64,000 nt of DNA, taken from assembly GCA_022497155.1 (NCBI GenBank), contig MU385712.1:1115765-1179764 (forward strand). The letters run 5' to 3'. Under the pieces are notes generated by a model that saw nothing but the letters and a program-made list of their open reading frames with translations, searched no databases and was not told where the DNA came from. Made by a program: the position numbers and the translations under genes. The stretch comes from Whalleya microplaca. Its lineage: Eukaryota; Ascomycota; Sordariomycetes; Xylariales; Xylariaceae. The stretch's first letter is position 1. Every line of letters starts with the position of its first letter. Of this stretch, positions 23,265 through 34,470 are shown piece after piece.

Positions 23265-24405
23265 TCAAAATGGGATAAACGCGAACCAGACCATGAAAGT
23301 GCAAGACCCATACAACAATTTCTTCTTCATCGTCAGGCCTGTCTGGAATATATTTTGCGGGTCATAACCGCAATTAAGCAAGAGGTATCCGACCATATCC
23401 AGGAGCCGGAATAACCTATGAGGGAAGTAAATATCCAGCGCTGGGTGCGGCGTAATATGCGGCTGTAACTTACAGGTTAATCAGGAAGACGCCGAAGCTG
23501 AATTTCGGGAGTGCACCTGGTTGTGTGCTCTCGCTGATGACTGTCTCGCGGGCAGTGTATGTGACGGGCGGGATGCGGAGGAATGTTATCATTAGTTCAG
23601 TGGCAAGTGCCCGCGTATATGTCCGATTATTCGTGGTGCCAGTACGGATCACGAAGATAACCAGTGCCACTATTGCCAAAGCGAAATCGATCTAAACATC
23701 ATATCAGACGCTATGTCTCAAACGGGGAGCGGAAAACCATACGCTTGCTGGAATCAAGACTGTCATTTGGTGCTTGAACATAGTCCAGGCCAGAACGGCA
23801 GCTAGCATTCCTAGTCCGAACTGTATGAAGGCCATCACCAGCCATATGACTACTACAGTGAAGCGTCTTATCTTGCAGGTCGCATGTAACAGCTCAAGAC
23901 TGTTGTTGGAGCTTTCGTTTTGAACTGGCCATGTGCAGAACTGACATATGTAACCATGAGTGCCATTGGCCAGCTCCACGAGCGGCCAGTGCTTGCGCTG
24001 CTTCTGGCGGTAGAAGCGTTCGCGCCAGCACCGATAGCAAATTGATCGCCACGAATCCCTCTCACGCGACGCATCCATAATCAGGCGATCCAGATCCGGC
24101 ATGCACAAGCACTCGACACAGCAGCCTTTCAGCGAAGGGTCGCAGCGTCCATCATGAATAAAGTGCCGGCGGATGAGGTCCACCGTGATGAGATAGCGAT
24201 ACGGGCGAGCCGTCTGTCGGAGACAGATCATGCTCCGGAGATCCAATTGCGAAATGATCAGAAACTGGAGTTCAAGCGGCAGAGCGGTTAGCCGCGATTC
24301 CTCTGCGGGCGTTCCTGGCGGCGATGGCGACTTGGGTGATTTCTGCCGCGTCATTCTCTCGAGCCTCACGTCCTGAGACGCCGAGTGACGCGACCAAATG
24401 CGCAT
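23265..24405 (-). CDS. F-box-like, multi-pass membrane hypothetical protein
   Basis: Model: exons 24405-23743, 23691-23474 and 23415-23265, 343 aa, both joins in phase (GTATGG and GTAAGT donors). An F-box-like motif lies at about residues 38-80 (LTALPLELQFLIISQLDL). Next comes a Cys-rich zone with CCVECLC, CYRC and CQFC pairs that could bind zinc. A strong hydrophobic segment (VVVIWLVMAFIQFGLGMLA) follows at about 180-206. Exon 2 adds a second hydrophobic segment (IDFALAIVALVIFVI), and exon 3 adds two more. F-box proteins normally recruit SCF ubiquitin ligase to targets; a membrane-anchored one is unusual. A second in-frame ATG at residue 18 could be the true start. Confidence 0.65.
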
Positions 24406-27400
24406 CGTGGCAACATGGACAGCGCAGACTCAGACGCAGACGCAGCAGACGCAGAGCGAGCGTGGTGCTATTAATGGCGACGACAATGGCAAAATGAATG
24501 AGGTGGATGGGCTGCGCTGCATCATATCTTCCGTTTCGAAGCGTCGCTCGTTTTCTCCCCCGGAGTTGTTATAAGTAAAGGTAGCGTCAGGAGAGCCTTT
24601 TGGTGGGATGCCAAGTTTGAGCAATTGGAGATTTTCCCTGCACGACGAACGGCTTTCCGGCATGAGGCTGTTGCGCTAACCCGGCTATCCGGCACAGGCC
24701 GAGACCCTAAGCTGATCCGTGCATGATCACAGTATCCACAGCCATTACGTACCGTACATGTGCTGTTGTACAGGACCTCTGCGGGATACTTGTACCCTTT
24801 ATTTCCCATGTGATTTGCCTTGGAAGTTGGGCCTTATCTCTCGCTCCCTCTTTTTATACATATAAGCCTCTCCTCCTACGTGTAATTGATTCAACCTACT
24901 TAGCAGCGGCCTAGCGCCCGGCTGTCTCGTACTGATTGGTAGTCGCAGTGCATTAGCAGAGCAAGATGCACGACACTTACACAATATTAACCGTTAGTGT
25001 TTACCACTTCTGGTGTTGTCTGGCCTTGGCAAGACTAATAGGTCGTGAACCTTCACTACTCGGCAATGAGTGCCGAAGGGTTGCACCTCTTGAACGAATG
25101 ATCAACTTTTATAGCACTGCCACCGACCCCGGATCGTAAGGTCAACATTAAGGCAGATAGTGTCGACCCCTGCGACATGGAGATAGGAAACCTGCCACGC
25201 CAGCATTCTGTTAATCACGTTATTCCCATCAATCAACGGCACCGTGGGCAAAAGGGCGCTAGAACTGAGAAGGGGTCTCGAAAGCCCGGTGATAGGTACT
25301 GTACCTAGATATGTTCTGCCACTGTATTGAAATCTACATACTTATTATACTACTACAATCTACGGAATGCAACATCAAGAGTATATGAGCTACTAGTACA
25401 TACATACATAGATACCCAGAAATCGAGCCCGTTGACTACCTAGGTTAGAGGCCGGTTGGTAAGGCTGTCAAGATCTTCTAAAAGTGCTTGGCTCAATTAG
25501 CTTTAAGCTTATGTGGATTTCGAACGGGCCAACCCTGCCTAAACCGCATTGTAGAATAATATGGCTCTAGCGAGGGGGAACGGATATTCGGAATCGTGAA
25601 TTGTCATCTCAATGTCTATTGCATCAAAATGGGTCCATGAGAGGGCTGTGCAACTATTCCCACTTCGCGGTGTAGTAAGTCTTAGGAGCTAATGTCAGAT
25701 AGAGTTGAAGGGAATGCGGCAAATAAAAAGTTCTAACATATGCCATACCTTTTCACCACTTAAGATAAGAGGAAGCGAACGTAATGCGAAATGAGGATGA
25801 AAAGTTCCATAATAGCTAAAATTATAGGCTAACTTTTAATGCTTCCAGTTAAGTGCTATTGAGATACCTAGCTAGCGATATACTCACAACAATATATCTT
25901 GACGACGATATAGTATAGTATTCAAAGCGTACAAGGTGACTCAATGGTAAGATTGGAACATGTTAAGGAAGACTTGCTAGGTATTGAAAGAATGCTGTAG
26001 CAACATCTAGGATCATCGTAGCATCGAATTCCTTGAATCTTAATTAGGAACTTGAGGATGGTTGAAATCTGCATGTTTCTCGCTCTCCTCTCCAGACTTC
26101 TGTAGTAGCATGGTAGAAGGTCAACACAAGTTAGCTGAAGTTGTTTATGAGCTTGAGGTCAAGGATCTGGTTTCACTTATAGCTAAACTGTTCTTTCTGC
26201 CCATCGTTAGGGCGCACTTGGAAACGGGAGTGCCTCGTCTCCCAGAGAGTTTTTGCACGTTTTTGCAATAACCTCTTTGGGTAGAAAACACGGAACTCGA
26301 ATACTATGGCCGGGTCCGACGGATCTGGAACCGGATCGTGCTGTCTATTATCATCCCGAGAACGGCGAGAAGGCCTTTGATTCAATTGGTGACGTCAATT
26401 TAGGGTCTGAGCCTATATCAACCCAACTTCCCCACATCCGTGGCGAAGTTACTGCCCCTGGATGAAGTAAGGTGCCAGAGGAGACCAGGTGGAAAACTTA
26501 TTAGGAAATGCCTCGCATGCTCTTGTTATGGAGACACGAAGCTGTCATTCAACGTTTCATCTGGAGAAGCTGCCATTTCACTTTATACGAGACATGGCCT
26601 GAGGACTTTTCAGTCCAAGTCGGGTCCGAAAGGGCCACCGGATGCAGCTAAGGAAACCCGCATCGACGCTAGTAATGCTCCCCTGAGGGGCTCAAAGGTG
26701 GCAAAAAAGCACATGCTAATAGAGGGGCTTCCAATGGTTATATTAGTACCATAACCTAGGAAGAACCCATAGATGAAGAATAGGATAGTAGTTGTCTAGA
26801 TTGTCATACCTAAGAGTTTTTTTGCGAACTGGAGGATGACTTTATTATATCAGAAGCAACATGGGTCTGGATGATGATGAGCTGCATTCAGTAGCTTCGT
26901 CCAATCGAAGACAAGATGATCTGTACTCATTACAAGATTCTCTACGTTTCGTGAAAGGTGAATTGTTGCCCAATCATGATTTACATCCAGGCTCAAACAC
27001 CTTAATAGCACAAGGCTCTAGTACAGACCTTTCCCTGATCTTAGATCTTAGATCATGAATCCATGAGACGTAAGAGGAGAGTAACTACACCGCCAGATAT
27101 TTGAAGGCAAACACTGACCTAGTACCCGGTGTTTTCGTACGTCGCTTACGCCCAAGAAACCGAACCTGAATAGACTGGACTTTAGGCCATACGAATATGT
27201 TGTGATCTGAAGTAGAGTTGCAGATAAGTATTTGATAGTGGCGGTTGATAGAACACCAAGATACTAAACAGGGTTGTTGTTCTCTGCACACATTTATTTG
27301 TGTTACGAATAAGACTTACACGTGAGCCTAAAAGCATGGCAAGTTTAGCTAGCTGTATTGGGGTTGAAACATGACAGGAAACCGTATGCAGAACGAAGCA

Positions 27401-27724
27401 ATTGCTGAGGGAAATTTAGGGGGTTTCGGGGCTAAGAGGTATTTTAAAGACAAAAAAAGAAGCAGTATAGCAGATCCAGATTCCACCATTTTCAAATAGT
27501 TCAACTGTGTCTAATCATGTACGTATGGAAGCGCTCATTCCATTTGCTGCCTAGAATTAATTGTTGGAGATATATTCTGATTTGATCTTGATATCGTACA
27601 TGAAGCAATAAAGACAGCGTGAAATACCTTGTACAGAGTAAGAAGTGATCACTAACGAGGAACATGGGTAGTTTACCGACGAGAATAAAGGGCTAATTAA
27701 CGATAGTTCTAATGTAAGAACTAC
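24406..27724. other. Gene-poor region with possible gene remnants
   Basis: A stretch of 3.3 kb without a confident gene. Between 26200 and 26470 a plus-strand frame has some protein-like character (RKHGTRILWPGPTDLEPDR) but no start or exon partner. A 65-codon ATG frame at 26861-27058 is similarly isolated. 25350-25420 carries a CATA microsatellite. The remainder is AT-rich and featureless. Confidence 0.45.
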
Positions 27725-28573
27725 TTATGAGTCGATTCTAGGATTACTAAGTGAGCATTCAGTTGTCACTCCTTGATACGTTTCTCTTTTGTAATATGCA
27801 TCTCCCCACGCCGTCTGCACCCTCTTGAAACCCTTGGGAAAGCATCTCTCTACCACGTCAGATACGTACATGGACTCATTGTCTTCAATGCTCACATCTG
27901 CTTCGTCGGGCACATTACTTCCAATCAGTTTTAAAGTCAGCTCCAGTTGACCAACCCATACAGGCCACCCCCTGTGATGCCCCCACGTCGGCACCCTGAG
28001 GATTATCTCTAACGTCGCTAGCTGGCTCATCAACGCGACCCAGTACTTTTCATCGTCTTGATACCTGTCTGGACCATAGAAGAACAGCCACTGGTCCTCA
28101 CCAGGACTTGCGATAGAGTACGAGTAGTACCGTGTCCAGACGTCCATTCGGAGGTGCTTGATACGGCGGAGATTCTCGACACCGATGGTGAAGAACCTCC
28201 GATGGTAGTCTCGACTCTCGAAATGCAGCTCGAAGATGTTCTCGCAGTAGAGCACGTGCAACGCCTCTTCGCTTATCTGTCGACATGTGCGCAGTATATT
28301 CGTCAACGGCCGTAGACGTTTATCATAGTGAGTACAACCATACTCCATACCGCAGCAGTCTACGGCTCCCTCCTTGGCTAGGCGGCGCTTGTGTCTCGCA
28401 GCGGTCGTGAACCAGACTTTCGAGGTCTTGATTGAGTCGGGTTGGACCAAGAGGTAAGCGTAAATTTCTTGGCGGAGTTCGAGCGGAAGTGTAAGCAATT
28501 TGTTTCTTACTGAGTTTACTGGCGGTGCAACTGGTTCGTACTCTATCAGGAGGCTATTGACGTGTTTCTCCAT
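27725..28573 (-). CDS. F-box-like fungal hypothetical protein (DUF7730-like)
   Basis: Single exon, 282 aa from the ATG at 28573; the frame extends 15 codons further only via a TTG. The N-terminal part has LLTLPLELRQEIYAYLL, the short F-box-like helix pair that opens a large fungal family. The middle part LRTCRQISEEALHVLYCEN followed by NIFELHF is also typical of that family (I associate it with DUF7730). There is no signal peptide or membrane segment. The C-terminal part is mixed alpha/beta with conserved Trp residues. Members are numerous in Sordariomycetes and uncharacterised. The family call is firm at the superfamily level; the DUF number is from memory. Confidence 0.72.
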   Translation of the reverse strand: MEKHVNSLLIEYEPVAPPVNSVRNKLLTLPLELRQEIYAYLLVQPDSIKTSKVWFTTAARHKRRLAKEGAVDCCGMEYGCTHYDKRLRPLTNILRTCRQISEEALHVLYCENIFELHFESRDYHRRFFTIGVENLRRIKHLRMDVWTRYYSYSIASPGEDQWLFFYGPDRYQDDEKYWVALMSQLATLEIILRVPTWGHHRGWPVWVGQLELTLKLIGSNVPDEADVSIEDNESMYVSDVVERCFPKGFKRVQTAWGDAYYKRETYQGVTTECSLSNPRIDS

Positions 28574-30613
28574 TGTTTTAGTGTTCAGAAGCTCGTTCTT
28601 GAAGCTCGTTCTTATCAACTTGGAGACTTCCCAAAGATAGTATATTTTTTTGAATGCGAAGAATCAAGAACTTGTGGATTTACATAATAATCGCATTTAC
28701 AAGTATTGTTGTCAGGGAGTGCCAAGCGTTCTGGCCTCGAGTGACTCATAGGCGTCCGGCGTAAAGCGCTGTTGTTGCCGAAAGACGCAGCTACAGCATT
28801 AATCAATTATTTTCTTCCTAGGTATATTCTCTATTTGCTACGCTTGTCTTAGGATAAAAGAGAGTTGATAATTCTTATTTTAATTAGGTAATCCAGTTGG
28901 GAGTTGTTGAGTTCCTTTAGTTCAACTGAAGTCTAACATTCTCATATATACGGGTAGATAATGGACCTGTTAAGATACTTTCCTGGTTCCCCGGCTCGTT
29001 TTAGGTTTAATGTTTTAAACCTTGGTTTCACAAAAACAACTCGAGTTTATTCTTTTCACGAGACATGCTGCGACGCCCTACGTGTCTAGTTTAAGACATC
29101 TTCGAGATGTTACGGTACACAAGAGCTTATATTGAGAACATTGACTTTTATAGTTCCGGCGTAGATTTGAGAGCGGAACTAATCCAAGCAACATAAATGT
29201 CTCAGTCGCCTCGATTGTAGCGGAAGTACTGCTGTGCTGATAACCATCGATCTATATAGGGTTGTTTGCCTGGCCTAGTTTCCCCTGGCTACCAGCCACT
29301 TACGCTTGTTATCGGAGATATTACCGATTTCCACGCGGCAACTTTATTTTCGCAGTTCCCGAACAGATCCATGATTGTCCAAGTAATGAGTGCGAAACGT
29401 TTAAAGTCACTGTGTTCCAGGCTAAAGCCACTGTGTTCAGCCACACTCAACCGAATAGTTCGATAAACCAGATACCTATCCAACGGTACTTTCTATGAGT
29501 TAATTGATGTGCGTCTTATATGTTTAGAACCCTCACCAGCCATTTACGGTTCTACACACCTTTTCGACTGATTAATGTTAACAGCACAAGCCTTAAGAAG
29601 CTCTCATTTTTCAAAAGTATAGGAGATTCATGAGTGTGTGTGTTCTATCTTACCTAACCCAATCAAATCTCGACAACGGAATTCTTGAGGCTGTAGGCAG
29701 CAGATTCAACTATCGTCATAGAAAAGCTACTTATATCCATTATTAAAAGTACCATAGGATTGGTACCTAAGCCACTCAACTATATTCAGCTTAGTGTGGC
29801 TGAACACAGTGGCTTCAGCTGGGAACGCCGTGGTTCTAGACCTTTCGTTGGGAGTGAGCTCAACTGAAATCTAGTTGCTATGTGGTATAATATCGCGTAG
29901 TATTCAGAAGATCCCCTTAGCTGATAGGAGCTCCACACGTGGAATGCGTTACCAGAAACTCTAAATCTCAGCGGGGAGTAACACTGGCGTTGACTAGGCA
30001 GAGGGTTATAATAACTAGTCTTAGTTTGACTTTTTGTTAGCGAGATTCTCACTTAGATCTAGTCATGCTTCTAACTAACTGAAGCACGGACTAGTACCTA
30101 CAATGACTCTGATTTTATGTGTAAGCAAAAGTACCTTCATATCTCGCCCTTTTAGTATTAGTTAGCTAGTTCCCTAGCTGATTCTAGTCAGCCTTCTATT
30201 CAATAGACTAATCGAGTAAAACCACAATCCTGACTCGACATAATGAGATGGCTTCGTTTTTCAGGGCCTCGGCCATGGGCCTGGGTCGCGGATTTAAGGT
30301 GCGGAGGGTTAACAATGGTATGTTGTGTCTCAATATCGACAGGAGACGTTCTAGTAGAAGTCTGCTAGTTCACATGATAGTATGCTCTGTCTCGGGTTAA
30401 TCGATTTAAGACAATATAAGGAGAATTTATCATAATGACTCGCGATGGTTCTCATGACCAGCCATACCCCGTGTTTACACGTGCTGCTCGCATGGCATAC
30501 ATATGCTCTTTGACACCCTCCATCTGAAAAGAGTTCAACAAAGGGCGATCATCTTATTAGGACGCAGATCGTCTTACGTGGGTGTCCAATCAATTCGTTC
30601 TTTATTACTCGTT
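28574..30613. other. AT-rich intergenic region containing an inverted repeat
   Basis: This separates the minus-strand F-box-like gene from the WSC gene, so both promoters lie here. The only structured element is the inverted repeat listed separately. Several 60-90 codon frames in both strands are products of that repeat and have no family resemblance. Confidence 0.5.
29425..29815. repeat. Inverted repeat pair, possible fold-back or MITE relic
   Basis: A 23-bp arm at 29425-29447 is the exact reverse complement of 29793-29815, with about 345 bp between them. Similarity continues imperfectly on both sides. The left arm is preceded by a diverged direct copy of its own start (29403-29423). No target-site duplication or transposase frame was found, so a MITE is only a suggestion. 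Confidence 0.5.
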
Positions 30614-33130
30614 ATGGCCAACCTAAAAAACTCACTCCTTGGTATCTTGGCCACGTCGGTCTGCTTACAGGGCGTAGATGCCTTCTGGCGCATGTCATGT
30701 GGTCTTATCCAAACTGGCCGCCTCGATCCTATCGTAACGCCAGGCTCCATCTCACCTCACGTCCATAAAGTCTCAGGAGCAAGTAATTTTGGCCTTTCCA
30801 ACACATACGATGATCTCTTTGCCTCCCAATGCACCTCATGCGAGATTCAAGACGATAAGTCTGCCTATTGGACACCGCAACTCTACTACCAGTATGCCAA
30901 TGGAAGTTTCGTGGATGTCCCCAATGGAGGGACTGTGGTGTATTACCTCGGGCGTGGCGATAACCGTACTAATGTAGAACCCTTTCCTCCGGGCTTCAAG
31001 ATGGTATCTGGTGACCCGTTCCTTCGTTCTAACGACACCACAACTATGACCTACTCAGACAGTACCAAGAACATCCAAGGGCGTTTGCTCTCCGACCGTG
31101 TATCATTTGCGTGTCTAGACAGCTCCGGTAATATACCAGAGCAGAATTATATGTTCCGCACAGATTGCAACAACGGCATGCGGGCCCAGATCCAATTTCC
31201 ATCATGCTGGGATGGGCGAGACTACCAAGCCGATCAGTCGCACGTAGCATACATGTCACGTATCGATAACGGTGTCTGTCCACCTTCGCATCCGCGTCAA
31301 TTGATCCATTTGTTCTTCGAGGTCATCTATGGCGTGAATGACATCAATAAGGAGCAGGGAGGACGCTTCGTTTTCTCAAATGGAGATCCCACGGGATTCG
31401 GTTTCCACGGTGACTTCATCAACGCCTGGAACGCAACCGTTCTGAAAGACGCGTTGAGCCAGTGTGCCAACAACGACAGCCTCAATGGCCAGATCTCCCT
31501 GTGCCCGCCCCTGGCCAAGTCGCAAACCCCCTACTTCACAACCAACTGTCCGGAACGCAAAGCCATTGTAAATGAGAAAGTCAAGGGGATTCTAGACACC
31601 CTCCCGGGCTGTAACCCAGTAACGAACGGCCCCGGACGTGCATCCGTGCCGTCCTGTGCTAATCAGACCACACCATCTGTGAATACCGTCACTAACAGCT
31701 CATCCAAAATGTTCGACCCTGTCGTTGGGCAAAAGCTCGGTGCGAGTGCATTCGCATATGTTGGCTGCGCAGCGGACGCTAGCGGTACGAGGACCTTAAA
31801 TGGATATGCGACCACATCTGATAACATGACGATTGAATCTTGCACCTCGATCTGCAAGACAAACGGCTATCCTCTTTCGGGTCTTGAGTATTCGAAAGAA
31901 TGCTACTGCGGCAATTCCCTTGGAAGTGTAGCTCTCACTAACTGCACGTCAACATCTAAAATGATCTGTGCCGGCAATTCGACTGAATGGTGCGGAGCCC
32001 CTAGCCTCCTGACTGTCTGGAACGATACTTCCTATGTGCCACCTCCTGTCCTATCTGTTGGTACCACAAAGATAAACAATAGCACCGCAACATATTTGGG
32101 CTGCTTCAGTGACCCTGGTGGGAACAACAGAGCATTAGGAGGAGCCACCAAAGTAGACACTGTGGCGATGACTAACGAGATGTGTGCATCGTTCTGCAAA
32201 GACAGTGGCTATTCATTAGCTGGGACAGAATACTACCAAGAGTGTTTTTGTGGGAATTCCAATACGGGCACTAATATCACCGACATTAGTCAGTGTGATG
32301 CGAAGTGCAAGGGCAATTCGCAGGAGTATTGTGGCGGAAGTGGAAAGATGAGTGTGTGGAGTATATCCCAGGTTCAACCAAGCCAATCCTCATCCACACA
32401 ATCCTCATCTACACAATCCTCATCCACACAATCCAAGTCAGCCCAACCGACTCAGGGGGCAAGTCTCCTGAAAGCGGCGAACGGGACGGCCAGCTATTTT
32501 GGCTGTTACACCGACGGTGGGTCGGACGGGCGTACATTAAGCAAAGACTCGTACGCCGGCGACACCATGACAGTTGATTCGTGTGCTTCGTACTGTCAGG
32601 CAAAGAACTATGGCCTATTCGGTGTTGAATACGGCCGAGAGTGCTATTGCGGCTATTCTCCTAAGACGTCGGCGGTGCTCTCTCCTGAAAAGGATTGTAG
32701 CATGACTTGCAAAGGAAACTCAACGCAGATTTGCGGAGGAAGCTCCAGGATCTCTATCTGGAATAACACCCTATATGTGCCAACTCGCAACTTAGCCACG
32801 GTCAATAACGGTCTATATGCATACCTCGGGTGCTACACCGAAGGTACAAACGGGAGAGCGCTTAGCAAGGGGACTAGTGCATCTAGCAAGAGCGACTCAA
32901 CCAATAATTCCAAGATGACGGTTGAGTTGTGCGCAAGCTATTGTGGAACTAAGGGCTACAAGTATATGGGTGTCGAGTACTCACAAGAGTGTTTCTGTAA
33001 CAATGATGGGCCAATAAACGGCGCCACGAAGGCTAGTGAGGGAGACTGCAGCATGGCTTGTAGCGGTGACTTGACAGAGTGGTGTGGTGGTAGTTCCAGG
33101 ATTAATATCTACAAGACTAGTGGTACGTAG
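30614..33130 (+). CDS. Secreted DUF1996 protein with four WSC domains
   Basis: Single exon, 838 aa from the ATG at 30614, which opens a signal peptide (LLGILATSVCLQGVDA); upstream the frame starts only at a non-signal segment. DUF1996 spans roughly residues 24-300, with FWRMSCGLIQTGRLDPIV and ISPHVHKVSG. Four Cys-rich WSC domains start near residues 378, 492, 626 and 734. Each carries the pattern YxGC, EYxxECYC or EYxxECFC, and EWCGG-like ends. Family knowledge: WSC domains bind cell-wall or other polysaccharides, as in yeast stress sensors and oxidases. A Ser/Thr/Gln linker separates WSC 2 and 3. There are many N-x-S/T glycosylation sites and no C-terminal membrane helix, so it is probably an extracellular wall-binding protein. 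Confidence 0.9.
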   Translation: MANLKNSLLGILATSVCLQGVDAFWRMSCGLIQTGRLDPIVTPGSISPHVHKVSGASNFGLSNTYDDLFASQCTSCEIQDDKSAYWTPQLYYQYANGSFVDVPNGGTVVYYLGRGDNRTNVEPFPPGFKMVSGDPFLRSNDTTTMTYSDSTKNIQGRLLSDRVSFACLDSSGNIPEQNYMFRTDCNNGMRAQIQFPSCWDGRDYQADQSHVAYMSRIDNGVCPPSHPRQLIHLFFEVIYGVNDINKEQGGRFVFSNGDPTGFGFHGDFINAWNATVLKDALSQCANNDSLNGQISLCPPLAKSQTPYFTTNCPERKAIVNEKVKGILDTLPGCNPVTNGPGRASVPSCANQTTPSVNTVTNSSSKMFDPVVGQKLGASAFAYVGCAADASGTRTLNGYATTSDNMTIESCTSICKTNGYPLSGLEYSKECYCGNSLGSVALTNCTSTSKMICAGNSTEWCGAPSLLTVWNDTSYVPPPVLSVGTTKINNSTATYLGCFSDPGGNNRALGGATKVDTVAMTNEMCASFCKDSGYSLAGTEYYQECFCGNSNTGTNITDISQCDAKCKGNSQEYCGGSGKMSVWSISQVQPSQSSSTQSSSTQSSSTQSKSAQPTQGASLLKAANGTASYFGCYTDGGSDGRTLSKDSYAGDTMTVDSCASYCQAKNYGLFGVEYGRECYCGYSPKTSAVLSPEKDCSMTCKGNSTQICGGSSRISIWNNTLYVPTRNLATVNNGLYAYLGCYTEGTNGRALSKGTSASSKSDSTNNSKMTVELCASYCGTKGYKYMGVEYSQECFCNNDGPINGATKASEGDCSMACSGDLTEWCGGSSRINIYKTSGT
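32385..32434 (+). repeat. 15-bp coding minisatellite in the WSC-protein linker
   Basis: Three near-identical 15-bp units (AATCCTCATCCACAC, one with a single change) plus a partial fourth encode repeated Gln-Ser-Ser-Ser-Thr. The array sits exactly in the linker between WSC domains 2 and 3 and keeps frame. Copy number is likely to vary between strains, changing linker length. Confidence 0.8.
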
Positions 33131-33663
33131 ATGTAGTAATGTTTCGAAATCATGTTTATATCAACGCTTGGTCTAATGCAGACGAGCCACATATAGAAAG
33201 ATTGTTCTAATATCTTCGTCATTTTCACGGCCTTTAAGAAGTGCAACTTCCAAATTCGGCTACAGTGCTCATCTCGCTCGATGTGATTGATAGATCAGTT
33301 GATAGTCGGTTGGAGATCCTAGATGTAAGCTTATCTAGTCAAAATATGGCTAGTTTCGGTGAACCTTGAGATGTAAGCATGTTACATGCAATGTTTTGCG
33401 ATGCGTTACATTGTGATATCTAGGTAAATGAGCCGAATGCCCCTCGCTGCACACATACTCTATTTATAAAAGGTGGCCCTACACACCCTTCTCGACAAGC
33501 ACCAGGCTCCATCTGTATACAACGTTTCTGTCTTGCCATTCAGAATCTTAACAACTAGCAGGGGTAATTGGCTCATCCTAATAGGAATAGAATATTAAGC
33601 TATCGCGCAAGTAGTTATGTTTACAAAGACCTACTAGGCATAGTTACTCAAGTATTAGTCAAG
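33131..33663. other. Promoter region of the cupin gene
   Basis: A 530-bp gap after the WSC gene. It contains the TATA-like element listed separately. No gene was seen. Confidence 0.5.
33461..33473 (+). promoter_or_regulatory. TATA-like box upstream of the cupin gene
   Basis: TATTTATAAAAGG lies about 190 bp before the cupin ATG in otherwise mixed sequence. It matches a TATA box well. The distance would imply a 5' leader of about 160 bp. The motif is seen; its use is inference. Confidence 0.4.
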
Positions 33664-34470
33664 ATGGGTTCCGCCAACGTCCTCAAAACGCTTAGGGTGG
33701 ATAAGGTATGCCAAACAGTATAACCAAGCAGCGACGATTTTCAACAACAACTAACGCTCCTAGGGCATCACGATGGACATCACTGTCAACGAATCTGAAC
33801 CGGAAGATTCGATTAACAGATATGTCATGGACACAATCTGTACCGGTGAGAAGGTCATCTATGTCCCACCACATTGGCATAAGGTGAGTGAAAGAAGGGC
33901 TCGACAAGCCCGATATTGTCACATATAGCTGCTAAATATGCATGGGAACAGACACACGCAGAGTACCTTAGTGTCCTCGAGGGTAGGGTGGAAGTGACCG
34001 TAAACGGAGACAAGGTCATTCTAAAAGCAGGCGATCCTGCATTGTTTGTGCCGCGCCGGGTCGTGCACAGTATCAAGGGCTTCAAAAACGAAAAGCTTGT
34101 TATACGAGAGAGACCTGACCCTGCTGGTATGTACAAAGCTATGTAAGTACATTCCTTCACATACAGCCCACGGAACCGCCATATCTTGAATGCCGTACAT
34201 TTGGATGCTCACCAGGTCGGGTGTCACTGCAGGTTCTTCAATGACATTGCTTCGACGGGGACCTTTGGAAATTTCTGGCACATCTTGAGAGTGTTCTACG
34301 ATTGGGAAACTTACCTCGCGTTACCTTTATACTTCCAATTCTTTGATGAGGTGGTCAGTATATATGTGTAAAACGTGATTTCTATCGTCTGCTAACCAAG
34401 ACTCAAGTTTATGACGATATTTGGAGGTATTGCGCATCTATTTGCACCCCGGAAGCTGGAGAAGCTATAG
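33664..34470 (+). CDS. Cupin-domain protein
   Basis: Model: exons 33664-33705, 33764-33883, 33952-34142, 34233-34350 and 34408-34470, 177 aa, all joins in phase with good donors (GTATGC, GTGAGT, GTAAGT). The cupin motif 1 is H51-W-H53, E58 and G65 (PPHWHKTHAEYLSVLEG), so the metal-binding His/His/Glu set is present. Motif 2 is GDPALFVPRRVVHS with its His. The C-terminal third is aromatic and hydrophobic (FWHILRVFYDWETYLALPLY, then FMTIFGGIAHLFA), more than expected for a plain single-domain cupin. It may dock on a membrane or partner. Cupins cover many enzyme and binding activities, so the reaction cannot be named. It lies beside a b5 reductase and a P450. Confidence 0.8.

Noticed and set aside
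26062..27058. Series of plus-strand frames that might form one spliced gene
   Set aside because: No combination of donors and acceptors joined them in phase with an ATG; treated as possible remnants only.
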